Source: Rotaria sp. Silwood1 (lineage: Eukaryota > Rotifera > Eurotatoria > Philodinida > Philodinidae). Taken from it: a stretch of 64,000 nt of DNA. A program made the translations under genes and the position numbers. Shown in pieces: positions 9,766 through 22,600 of this stretch (positions are counted from its first letter, which is position 1; each line of letters opens with the position of its first letter). Under the pieces are notes generated by a model. The model did not search any database, was not told the DNA's origin, and was given only the letters and a program-made list of their open reading frames with translations. The stretch is from the NCBI GenBank assembly GCA_905250075.1, contig CAJNOP010000043.1:368772-432771 (forward strand), read 5' to 3'.

Positions 9766-10384
9766 TTAACTTTTTTTTTTATTCACAAAAATATGCCGTC
9801 GAAATACAAGTAATAATATATCAAATGTTATTGAAAGACCAATAAACTTTATGAATCAAATAATCATCGATTAAATAAACCAATTTCACCAAATAATAAT
9901 ATATAATAAATTGAATTGATAACAATAAGCTTGACAATCAGATAAATAACATTTAACGAGATGAATACAGAAAAAGATAAAGATAAGTATCAAACTTGTC
10001 AAATATCAGTTTATCTTTGCATTCAAATCGATTATATATAGACGACTGGAAGAGGAAAATAATTCAAGAAAAAAAAAGCTCGTCTAGACGACGAAAACAA
10101 AGAAAAGAATAAACAAATAAGACGAAAATAGTGACCGTCAGTGATGCATTACACATGTTTTCTTAGAGAGAATATATAAAGACAAACTGGATCTTTATTC
10201 AGTTGTAAATAATTACAAATCTACCATTCTTCAAGTATTTTGAATATCCACGAAATAACAAAAAGGACAACAAAATTAAAACTTAATCTATGCTCAAAAG
10301 CTTCTCGTTAATCAATGTAATAGCATATTCTAAAAATAACTCAACAACAATCGAATATTTATGACAGAAAATAAAAAAGTACAT
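9766..10384. other. Upstream region of the BRAP-like gene
   Basis: AT-rich sequence without recognisable genes. It must hold the promoter of the minus-strand BRAP-like gene, but no clear TATA box or initiator could be chosen. Poly-T/poly-A tracts lie immediately before the start codon. Confidence 0.4.
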
Positions 10385-10870
10385 ACATGTTTTATCAAAA
10401 CCATCGTTTCGTCTTACACGATGAATATAATCGTTCATTGATTTTGGCAAATCATAATTGGAAACAACATCTAATATAATATAAAGATTTTAACACTTTC
10501 CGTATCAACAAAACATAATTAAAAATACATGATATCTTGAATATCTAAATCATGTAAAGTCATATCAGTAGCAATACGAATATTGACAGTGTTTAATTTC
10601 AAAGCTTCAAGAACGTGTTCACGATCATTTTGGTCTCTAAAGAACAAATCATAATATAAAAAAGGTTAAATCTCTAAGTTTATCAACAATCATAAATGTA
10701 TCGATAAGAAATGGGTCTTTTAATAAGTTTATTCACAATAACATCAGCGTTATATGCAAAACCAATATTAAAATATTTATAACCATTATAAATGACTTGC
10801 AAAAATTTACGATTAACAAAAATTGATCGCTTTGTTCTATGAACTCATTCAATCAATAAAAGTTGATAAC
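10385..10870 (-). pseudogene. DEAD-box RNA helicase C-terminal domain remnant
   Basis: On the minus strand, three separated blocks follow the order of the helicase C-terminal (RecA2) domain. Near 10835-10800 is a block reading IVNRKFLQVI-like sequence (compare VIVFVNRK). Near 10640-10540 are RDQNDREHVLEALK and NIRIATDMTLHDLDIQD (compare REQALEDFK..ILIATDLASRGLD). Near 10475-10410 is SNYDLPKSMNDYIHRVRR (compare NFD.P..IEEYVHRIGRTGR). The motif V equivalent has lost ASRG and motif VI is RVRR instead of RIGRTGR. The stretches are divided by stops, so this is a dead copy; DDX43-like origin is possible but not secure. A small hAT-like element lies next to it at 10906-11104. Confidence 0.62.
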
Positions 10871-10905
10871 TAAATTCAGAAAAAAGAAATTGTTAATATC
10901 AGTAT

Positions 10906-11104
10906 CATAGGCCGCGGAAGCGGGGAGGTGTGGGAGAGTGTACACCCCCCCAATAATTGAAAATTTTCAATTTTTTCCAGCGACAAGAGTAGATTTTTTG
11001 TACGTGTTGGGCTTATTTTGTGAAATTTTATTGCAAATAGCCCCTTTACACCCCCCCAAAATTCGTTACACCCTCCCAATCTTAGGACCTTCGCGCGGCC
11101 TCTG
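10906..11104. mobile_element. 199-base hAT-like MITE with 8-base target duplication
   Basis: The element starts CATAGGCCGCGGAAG and ends with the inverted CAGAGGCCGCGCGAAGG. It is flanked by perfect direct repeats ATCAGTAT at 10898-10905 and 11105-11112. Eight-base duplications with CAGRG-like ends are the hAT signature. Internally there are C-runs (CACCCCCCC) near both ends and no coding capacity. Confidence 0.8.
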
Positions 11105-11112
11105 ATCAGTAT

Positions 11113-11839
11113 TAAATCCACTTCACTATGTCAATTTTTTTTCTCTTTGAAAAATTTCAATATCTTGTTCGATCTATGTACAGCATAACAACAATCAACA
11201 TTATAAATAAAAGAGAAATAGATGGCATTCTAGTTTCACTCGACTACAAAATGCTGTTCGAAGCTTTTATTGTCGATTATCGACAGATCGATGATCCGTA
11301 GAAAACGAATGATCATCTCTGAATACATCCTTTCGAAATAAGTCCCCTTTCAAAACGTTTTTTACTCTGGTGAAATTAGTTTTCTTTCTTTATCAATTCA
11401 TGCAGGAAAGTTAGTTTCGATTTGTTAATGCTGATTGAAAATAAAATCAAAAACAAACATGGCAAACTTCATTACTACAAGAAGAGCTCTATCAACGAGT
11501 ATCAACATGTTTCTAAGGAATATTGACAAATGATCATTTAATTATCTATATGATCCATTATTTAGTATCAGCTGACTTTACAGTCATAATGAACAGTATC
11601 AGTTGTTCAAAAGGCTTTGTGCCTATGTTTTTAATGCAGTGTCACAAAAAATATGAACTTTCGATGCGTACGTCGAGGGAGGTAAAAAACTAAGAAAGAA
11701 AGAAAAAAACTCGCGTCGATTCACAAAAATGCTGTACTTCGTATTGCATTAAATTAGCAACTGTATTTTATTTTATTACTTTTTAATTTTTTTACACGAC
11801 CAACATAAACATTGTTTTCTTGGCTGGCTCCGTCATTGC
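11113..11839. other. Intergenic sequence between helicase remnant and Hsp110 remnant
   Basis: No gene, RNA or clear repeat was recognised. Stops are dense on both strands. Confidence 0.4.
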
Positions 11840-12850
11840 ATCATCTATCTTCTATTATTTGAGGTTTTCTAAATATTGTTTTCTCGAGTTTTTTTATCAG
11901 AATAGTTTTCATATTCACCAACATTTTATTTTGTACGCATATCATAAACATATTTTTCAACAGTATTTTAGGCATATGAACGTTCTTTTTCTTTTTATCT
12001 TGTGCTAGCATTTCACGCCAAACGAGAAAAAAAAACAATAATGAATAAAACAAATAAACATTTTTACTTCTTGTTCAATTAATCGATTAAATTCAATTTC
12101 TGTCTTTTTTCTTTTTTTGTTGCTGTTGTATTAGCTGATTTTTGTTTTGTCTCATTACCTTTTTTTTTTCATCTTTTTTCTTAAAACAAAATGATTTCGG
12201 TCAAATCAGCAAATAAATAAAAATACAAACATTTTCTTCTTGTTGGGCATTACGATTGGAAGGAGAAGCAGCATTAGGAGATGTAACATTCTTTGTTGAA
12301 GAAGAAAAAAAGATATAATTATTAACAACAAAAAAGAAAAGAATGAAAATTACTGACTTTTCCCATTGGTTCGATTGTTGTTGGTACAGTTTATTCAGCT
12401 CCATTCTCTGTTACTTGTGTAGGAGATGTTTTGTTTCGAGAGGTTCTTCAAAAAATAAAAATTAAATAAATGTGCATATGTACCAAAACTGTTAAAATTC
12501 GACTGATCAAGATTCTGAGATGAAGATTATTGAAAGAAGATAAACAAATGTATCTTACTAACACTAGCTAGTGAATTTACGTAGTTCTTCAACAGTTTCA
12601 ATAAGTGCAGCTTGTGTAACATCAAAAGTTACATTACGATTAAAACGAACTTTAACTCTAATTTTTGATGGTGTACCATCTGGTTGTGCTTGAATTTTTT
12701 CAATAGTATAGTGACCTAAAATTTTCATCTATTTAATAAATAAAACAAACAAAAAAATATCCCTTCTTACCAATATATGATTCAGCAAACGAAATTATCA
12801 TTTGGATATAAATAACGAGCTTCAACTGTTCAGAGTTCTCGGGCTATACA
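11840..12850 (-). pseudogene. Decayed Hsp110 (HSPA4/HSPH-type) chaperone, C-terminal half
   Basis: Hsp110 proteins are nucleotide-exchange partners of Hsp70. Read on the minus strand in order: about 12825-12770 gives EARYLYPNDN, then FAESYIG after a one-base frame change. A GT-AG intron follows (about 12780-12716), then HYTIEKIQAQPDGTPSKIRV and RFNRNVTFDV (12715-12590), matching the Hsp110 beta-sandwich segment (FVVQKVSAQSDG..SKVKVKVR). Near 12450 EEPLETK recalls the acidic linker (EEPMET). Around 12040-11890 EMLAQDK and, in another frame, VEKYVYDMRTK and VGEYENY match EM..QDK..VEEYVYEMRDKLSGEYE. Stops and at least two frameshifts break it. Confidence 0.72.
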
Positions 12851-13545
12851 GTTAGCAATCCATATATACATATATATTTGTTGCATTTATTTAGTTTTAT
12901 CAGAATTGTTTATAAATAAATATCATTGAGTGATTAAATTATCAAATTCTTTTGAAAAGTTTTTCATAATTATTGATATATATTAAAAATAATCGTGTTA
13001 ATATTATTTATAATTATACTAATGCCTGTCCAAAAATATAGTGGCCGTGGGTATTTTTGAAATAGCTCAAGAACGGAAAGAGATAGAGAGCTACAGTTTT
13101 CATCAATTGAAAGAGAGAAAGTCGAAACGTCTTCTTCTCCAATAAAGTATAAGACGAAATCCTTTTAAAACTAAATATTTTCGAAAAACATACAAAAGAA
13201 TGTATGAATATGACCTTCCATCTAGGTGAAATTTTGATTTTGACCTTTAATTCAGATAGAGGAAGTTGAGATCTATAGTTGAAGATACAATGCAAATGGT
13301 TCTCTTCTTACATTCTAATGTATATATTTAAATAGTTCATATAGCAAAATTTAAAAAAAAAACATCACGAAAACTGACTAATCTGAATCCATGTCTGATA
13401 AACATTAGTTTATCTAACAAACAAAAATAGCAAATTACCCTTGGAGTTTTGCTTCGTAGATCTAGTATTGAAAAACACTACATTAGATTCACACGCTCAT
13501 TTAAATTGTTACTACTATGCACAGATGGCGCTATTCGTCACACAG
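12851..13545. other. Intergenic region upstream of HEATR1
   Basis: AT-rich DNA with no supported gene. The longest open stretch (minus, about 13295-13014) has no coding features. The part nearest 13546 would contain upstream promoter elements of HEATR1. Confidence 0.4.
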
Positions 13546-13553
13546 TATAAAAA
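13546..13553 (+). promoter_or_regulatory. TATA-like box upstream of HEATR1
   Basis: TATAAAAA lies 129 bases before the HEATR1 start codon in a locally less AT-rich stretch. Spacing is reasonable for a short 5' leader. Transcription start is not known. Confidence 0.4.
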
Positions 13554-13681
13554 TCGCTTAGGAGGCGAAATGTAACAAACTTTATTCGAAATAATTCTCA
13601 ACGAATGAGAGTAATCTATTTCCTTCGATTTGCCCTCGGGAATACAAGCGTAACCATCTTTACTTTAGTCTGATTTCAAAT

Positions 13682-16600
13682 ATGACTTCATTGAAATTAC
13701 AATTAAATAAACTTGCTGATGCTCATACTCAATGGCAACTAACTGATAGTGAAAATCGTAAACGAGCATCATTTCTTTATGATCCAAAAGTAGCTTCAAC
13801 ACTTGATCGAGAAACAATTTATTGTCTTGGTAAAGAAAATTTTATTATTAGTTTCATTTTCTTTGTTTTTTGTTTTCTCGTTAAAGGTACAAATGGTTTT
13901 GAAGAACTTTGTTTACTTGATTCTGGTTTTGAAGAATTTGAACGCGTACTTTTCAGTGATACTAGTCTAACATTTGAACGTAGTATTCAAACTAAAGAAG
14001 TTAATGATTCATTAAATTTAACTATTCGACGATTTCTTATTCGTCTTTCACCTTATTTTCTCTTGAGTCCAGCTCATAAAGCACTTGAATGGCTTGTGCA
14101 TCGGTAATAAAAAACAAAAAAAGAATTCTTATTTCTCACAAAAAAGTTCTTTTTTCCAGATTTTTCATTCATTTTTACAATGTCGATGATCTTATGCGAT
14201 GCATATTACCATATCATGAGCATAATTATTTCACACGTGCAATTCAAATGTTTCGTTTTAATGATAAGCATAGTGCTTGGAATTGGCTTGAATCTGCTCA
14301 AGTAGAACTTTAAATTAAAAAAGAAAATATTTTTAAGCATTTATTTTACTTTTTTTTATAGAAAGCAGGAACAACAATTTCTGGTCTTGTTATGGCTAAT
14401 CGTTGTGCAACTGACTTAGGATTTTTAAATTTTATTTGTGAATCCACTACTATGGCAGTTCAAGTAAAATAACAAAAAGAAAGAGATGTTTTTGATTTAA
14501 TGTAAAAAGATTTCTTTTATTAACGATTAGGAATTTGGTTCAAATCATTCATCATTACGTGTAATAATAAATTTTTATCTTAAAACATTATGTTCAACTA
14601 TATTACATTCATTATCACATAAGAAAAAAAAGAAAAAGAAAAATTCCAATGAAGAAAATTTTATTGCTCAATTCATGCCTTATTTACTTAAAGGTCTTAA
14701 ATCAAAATCTCTGGATTATAAACGAGCTACATATTTAATTCTTTCTAACTTATCAAATATATTTACATTTCAAACCAACATTAAAGATGAAATACTCAGT
14801 GTTCTTTCTAAAGTAAGACAATTGTTTATATTATATGAAATATAATCAATTTTCACATAAAATGACCAATCTATGAGTAGAACTTCATATCGAAATTCTA
14901 TTTTTTGGCGCCTATGTAAAAGTGTATCAAAAATTATTAAGTAAAAGAATACTAATTTTAGTCTAAAGGTCGATGATATCGCGTAGCGTGTTGAGAAAAA
15001 TCTCAGTAATCAGTAAACATTTTTGACTTTATTAAAAAGCAAGAGTATTTTTTTATGCCTCAAAGTATCAGGCTCTTGATTTAGTTACAAGAGAACTACT
15101 CCACGTGATACCTCACGTTTGAGATGAAATACCATTGATTATGTGAGACTTGTTTAGGTTAAAAATATTTCTCTCCATGTACTGTCCTTTCGAAGTTGTA
15201 ATCGTTTCACTGGATTTTTTACCTTTGGTACAGCACGTATAAAAGAATCGAACAAACGAATTTTAACCTGAAACTTGAACTAAACAAAGTGATGTCTTTT
15301 TTGAGATAACAAATCGTCCACAACCCATAATTTCCTATGAAAAAATGACAAACAAAGTTTTCGGTCAGAATTCATTTGTTCGACTTTTTATGAATACCAT
15401 ATTAAAGATAAATAATCCAGTAAAACAGTCATAACTTCAGAAGGGTAGCGCATGAGGAATAATTTTTCTAGACTTTTCGACTACTATTAAAACCTTCCTA
15501 ATCAATGATATCTTATCTCAAACGCAGAGTACCACTCGCGATGATTTCCTTATTAATGAATCACTCTGTTTAAGTAACGTATTGATAAATATACTGCTAA
15601 AAGAAATATTTAGAGAGAAAATTTTGTTTTTTTAAATAAATATACAAAATTTTATTACTCATTATTGCAAAGGCAAAAGTCATTTATCTTTCTTTGCTTA
15701 CAATTCGAACTAACTGTTCTTCATATGCAAAGTATTAATCTTATAGATAGCTGCACTATCGTCCGTTAAGTATTAGAAAGTTTCTCGAATAGTGTGTCAC
15801 ACTTTTATCTGACTCCAAATGAATTCTATACTATATTCCGAGTTGTTACTGAATTAAAATTGTTTTATTTTCAAGAAAATTTTTCATATATTGATTAAAT
15901 ACTTTTAAAATTAGGGTTTTTCGGATGATTTAATCAAAGAAAATCTCTTAATCGTCTCAGTGTTTCTTAACAATCAACATCATCAATCAATACCAGAACG
16001 GTTTGTTTAAAATTTTTTTTGTTTTTTTGAAAAATGAAAAATCTTTTCTTTTATAAAGATGCTTTCTTAAATTCTGTCAAATGTCAAATATAATTGATGA
16101 AATATTTCAATTAACAAATGATGTTCGAATAGATAATTTTCTATGTGGATGGTTTGAACAATTACTTAATCATGTTTTAAAAGATAATAATCAAATGGAA
16201 ATAGATAATGAAGAAAATTTTTCAATATTAATTGAAAAAACATTAAATACAATTAAATTTAATTCAAATATTTTAAAATTTATTATTAATTGTTTTATAA
16301 AACAATTTAATAATAATAATAATAAATATTTAATATCATTAGCATCGATTATTGAACGAAAGTAAATTCGCTATAAAATAAAATAAAAATGAAATTGTTA
16401 AAATCATTTTATTTTTAAAGATATCCAATTGATTTTGATGATAATATTCGACAACAAACAGAAAATTGTTCGAATAATGAAGAACGAAAACGTATTAGAG
16501 AATTTGCATCAATGACAGCTATTGGATTTAAACATCAAGTAAGAAACTATGTAAAAGAAATAGATTACTCAATTTGTTTTTGTTAGCCTTTATCGGATCG

Positions 16601-19600
16601 TAGTTCACTTGCTATTTGTCTTAATCATCCACAATCACAATTACGTATTGAAGCTTTACAACGAATTCGTGAAGGAATTATAGCTAAACAAGTATTTAAT
16701 TCTAATTTTTTTTTTCTTAATAAATGGTTCTCTTTTATTTGTGTTCATTTAGAATATTGAAAGAGAATTTTTAATTGATGTTCTTATATCACGTTTGAAT
16801 GATAATGAAGCAAAAGTTGTTAATGAAGCAATTCTTCTTTTAGAAGAATTACATTTAACTGATAATCAACAAATTAATGATATTTTACAAAAGATTCTTC
16901 AACGTGAAAATGAAGATTGGTGAGCTTATTGAAATGAGACTTGATTAAGTCATGTATAAATTATACATTCTAAAATATTGTTGAGAAAAACTTAACATCA
17001 GTTACGATTTAATTCTACACATTAATTTATTTTTTAATTTCATAATTGAATGAAAAATGTTTCTTTTATAAATGTACGAATTCAACTTTATTAGAATTAA
17101 GTATAACCTATGGAAAAGAATAAATACAAAATAATTTGTTTCTAAGTGACAAATGAAAATATGCAAGATACAAACTACAAGAGAAAAATTGTCGTAATTC
17201 GAACTAATGATTATAGTGCAATGTATTCGAAATCATACATCGGTACAGTTCTTGCACATATAAATTGATGACCATTTTGCAGATTGTAAAAGATATGATA
17301 AGAATTTCGTGTTCTTAACTAAATGTTAATTAAAATTGTAATTCAAGTAATGAAAATACAATTTTCAAGATGAAAAAATTTCGTTAATAGTTCCGAAGAT
17401 ATTCTTGTTTTGCTTAACACATAACGAATGACGTCTAATCTATGTGTAAGAAACTATTGTAAAGTACAATATCTTAATAAACACATGCTTTTCTATTTTT
17501 GGAGGGTAACTTCGAAATGCAAATTGCTAGATATCTATGATTTTCATCATTTAAAAGAGTAAATAAATGTTATATTTCAGGTCATCGGTTCAACAATCCA
17601 TTGTTCGTTTGTTAGCACTTGATTCAACAAGTGAAACTAAATATCTTCATCTTCTTTTTCCAACAACATCATCCGAACTTAATTTATTAAATAATCTTCT
17701 AGAAAATTATAAACGACAAAAACAAACATCATCACCATTACTTAAATTAACAAAAAAAACTTTTAAATCAACAACAATCGATAATTTATTGACAACAATT
17801 GATCGATTTATTCAATCAATAACAACAAATGATGATCATCAAAATATACTTTTACCCTTATTACAACAATATGATGAAATTTTACGTCTTGTTGAACATT
17901 ATCGACCAAATTGGATTAAATTTTCTATTATTTATATTTTATTAGGAATTGAAACAATTAAACAACAAACAAATAATGAATATATTGAATTATCTACAAT
18001 TATAGTTTTTAAACTATTAAAAAAACTATCGCAAGAAGTAAGTTAGAAATCAACAGTAAGCATACGGGACATTAGTTAATGATATAGTGTATCACTTAAA
18101 CTTATGGTTTACAAATGTTGTTTTCAATAATTGACTGCGTTCCATACAAAAAGGTTCAAAAAAATTGATCATAGAAATCTTATTTATTTTGTGCTTCCTC
18201 CCTCCGATTCTGGTAGTTTCGGGATACTGCTGACTCAGTGTAACTAAATATAAGAAAAACCACCGTTCTCAAACACATAAAACTTAGTCAAAGTATGATA
18301 AAAAACATTTCGTTTTTTACGAATTTGTCATATATCGAAAACTCTATTACGAACCATCTCAATCCGTTAGTTTACATCTCCAAATAGATAGTTTCTGTCG
18401 ATAATTCGAAAATAACCCAATAGGGAGATAAAGGGCATACGTTAATCTATTTAATATCAACCTGCTTTAAAAAAAAAAGACTCCTTTCGATATATACATT
18501 CTTTTTTTATCAGTAGTGGATCCACATATGATAATTACCGCCAATATACCAATTGGTATAATGTTCGTTGTACCATCGATTTTTCTTTTGAAAATTTTTT
18601 ATCACAGCATATTGTAAAATACTTTTCAAGTCTGTTGAAACCACCAGAAGTGAATAGTTTTCGATGCATTCTAATAATGTTAATGTGTTCTAGTTGAAGA
18701 GTCCAAATCAACCACAATTATAAGATAAATTTTTATTAGTAAAATATATTTTGCAAGTGTTTTCTTCTTAGTTACTTTCAATTCTTTCTCATTAATAATT
18801 CGAATGTGGGTAGAAAACAGTCTCTGGCACCATCTATAGCTGGAATCGAAAGTCTGAAGCAGTATCGCCGACTCTTACGAGTACCATGAGATACTACTGG
18901 TATTGCAAATAAAGCTGCGACATTGGTATCTGTATACGATGAGATATAGCTAAGCATCGCATACTGCTGAAAGTATGTATCATGTAGAGCACACAGTAGC
19001 TTGACATAGTAGAGAAGACGAGTAATGAGAACAGTTGTGTGAAATATAGTTGTCAAGCAGTTCGAAAGACTCACTCACTATCATAATGGAAATATTGAAA
19101 GTCTTTGTTAGACATCACTGTTTCTGAAATAAAAAAGACTATGGATACATTAATGGAATAAATCTTGATATGCTTGTACTATTTGATTGAGAAGTGTTTT
19201 ATTAACTTTGCTCAACAGTTTGAACATGAGAAATAAATAAAGATTGAAATAAATCTATGTATATTATTTATTTAATTTTGATATTTTTATATAGATTTCA
19301 CCAATCAAGGATGAATCGACAGAAATACCTGATAGTAAAACATTAATTGATTTACATGTCATTAAAAAACATCCATTAACATCAACAAGTTATGATACTC
19401 TTTGGAAATTATTTATTCATGCAGTACCTAAAAGTAATAATGCTCTCTCACTCTTTCTCTCTCTTTATCTGCTAAAATTCTTTGCTTGTTTTTTTTGTTT
19501 TTCATTTAGATCATAATCCATCATTATTTTTGAATGATTTTCTATGTGAATGTATTCAATGGTTATGTTCAGAAAATAAAACTTCTATACTTTATCTTCT

Positions 19601-22600
19601 ATTTAATGAACAATTTTCATCATTAAATAAACTTGTTCTATTTCTTGCTGAATATTATCTTAATTTAACAGATAAATATCATGAACAAGAAATCATATTA
19701 AAATATCTTGTTAAACAAACACAAATAATTGAATATACAAATTTATCAATATTAATATTTAGTTTTCTTCTTCATTCATCATATCGAACAATACGTTCAC
19801 TTGTATTAAAAATCTTTCAAACAAAATTAAAATGTTTAACAAATGATTTTGATATATTTATACAAAGTATAAAACATCATGAAAATGAAATAATAACTGA
19901 TTCAGAATATATTTGTTATTTAATATCACAATTAATTCAAACAATTAAATTAAATGAAAAGAAAAAACGAAAAATAAATTTTGATAATTCATCATTAATA
20001 CATTTATTTAAAATAACAATTGATCAAAATAATGATTTAAATTCTAAATTAAAACAACAATTAAATATTCAATTACTTTATTTATTAAAACAATGTAAAC
20101 ATTGGTCAATATTTAATGAATATCGTAATGATTTAGAAAATCTTCTTCAACAATCTGAACAAAATTTATCTTTACATCATAATAATATATTTATTGAAAA
20201 TATTATTCAACATATTAATTATGAAACATTAATACATGAACAATCATTATGTTTTGAAATTATTTTACAAATATTAAAACGTTCAATTAAAAAATCTAAA
20301 GCATTAACAACTATTGATATGATGATATTAACATTAAAACAAGTATGTTTAACATAGATCATTACTACATATCGAATCATCAATAATGATAAAGTTCTTT
20401 TTATAAAATTCATATACTTGACAGTTAAAGAAAGATATTGGCATAAGAAACAAACTGATTATTAAATCTGTTAGTGTTTTTGTTTTGAATGAAACTAAAC
20501 ATTATATAAAATACTTCTACTAGAAATTTACCAACAAAATAGTTTGTTTTTTTCTCTTATGAGGAAACACTCCTAACGCTTTTCGATATTTTATGATGAG
20601 TAGTAAAAAAAAAAGTTTAGTTTGGTTTTCCCATCCTTGCTTGTCTGCTTATGGCAAAGCAGAAAAAGACCGACTTTGGTACGTGTAAATATTGAAGTCA
20701 TGCTTTTCCACTCTTGCGCTATGAATATTTTACTGAATTTTTGTTCAATAAGCATAGAATCGCTGAGATATTCACATCCGTATCGATACATCAGCTTAGC
20801 ATACAAAGGCTCTTCTTTTGAAATCATCCAAAACAGGCATTTCTGGAAAACGTAAACATTATCGTTCTAAATCAAACTTCTACATATTTCTAGTGACTAT
20901 AAGGTCTATCTATGAACAAAGCTTTAGCTTCAAATTCGACCGTTCAGTCTCGCGACGATTTTATGCTCATAGAATGAAAATCGAATAAAACGCTCATGAT
21001 GACCAACTGAATGGTAATAGTTTTGAGCAAAATGCAATTCGACAAGTGAGAATATTCTCTCTCTAGATACCAATGTTAACTAAGGATGAATAAAATTAAA
21101 ATACAGAACAGTGTCACATAGGCAAAATAAGAAGAATGTGGCAATTAAGAATAAAATTGAAGGCAAGGAAAAAATCATGTTCAAGATACTAACTCAATTT
21201 TTTTTTTTTGACAAACTTAAATATATTCACAAAAGAAATCTTCCATCGGGATTGTATAGTCTGAAGCAATAATAACTCAACATGCAAGCCATACATAAAA
21301 ATTAGTCAAAACAAAATTCCGACTCCAAATATATATGTAGTCTTATATATCTTGTAAAATTTAATGAAATTATCTAAATTTGTTTTAGTTTACACCAGAA
21401 ATGTTTACCTCACTTTCATCAGATTTTGATAAACAAATACAATTAATTGATGAATGTTTTTCATTATGGCAACGTTCAAAATCTTCACAATTAACAACAA
21501 TAATTAAAACAACACTTTCTAAAGTTTGTTTGTTTGTTATATAAGTTAATATTTTTCTTTTATGATTTTTTATTAGTTTACTTTTGATGCTAAACATTTC
21601 TTGACTTATTGGAAAAGTATTCTTGAACCTGATAATCAAGAAAATACTACTAATATACAACAAAATCGTTTATCAAATAAAAAATTAATTACATCAAAAA
21701 TAAATGAAGTAACATCAACAAATTCGACAAATACAACTATTAATTGGAAAAATTTAATACCATCATTAGAACTTTTACATAATGATCAATTACTAATTAA
21801 TAATCGACATGAATTAATTCGTCCACTTTTTCTTATGCTTGAAAAATCTTTAAATCAAACAAATGAATTTGAACAAAAAACATATATTCATCAATTATGT
21901 ACAACTGCTTTACTTAATCTTTATACACAATTAAAATCAGGTTAAATTAATATTTAAAAAAAAAAAAAACAGAAAGATTTTATTAAATCGTGTTTTTTTT
22001 TTGTTTTAGATGAATGTAATCCAGATATTTTTAATAGTGAAATTGTTATGGAATGTATGAGACGTACAAATGATTTACATACAACACAACAATGTCTTAT
22101 GCTTTTATCTAAAGGTGCACAACTATTCCCTGTAAGTTGTATAGAAATACAAGAGAAACTATTAGATCATGTTTAATAATATCTCAGAGTTTATCCTACG
22201 AAACAACGATTTGAAATATTGTGATGACAATATGCATAGTATTTGGTGCAGTAATCATGATTTTCTAGAAGAGTTTGATCTATGGAAGATGCTATTATCT
22301 CAGTGGGTAAAACATTGACGAGAGAACCATCTGTGCTGATACTCATCGTTTGAGCTCATACTGTATCTGGATAAGACTAACAAAAGTTTAATAGAGTTCG
22401 TAACAATGGGTCTTTGAAACCGAGTTATGACCAATTTACAAAATATTCGAACTAACTTTAAATATATACTGAAAAGAGAAAATTTAGGTTTCGATGTAAA
22501 ATTTTACTTATAGATCAATCTGCTGATTTAAAGAATATACTGAAAGTTTCATCAGAAAAGAATGTTTTCTGTTTGTTGAGGTGTTTAATTTTTAAGAAAA

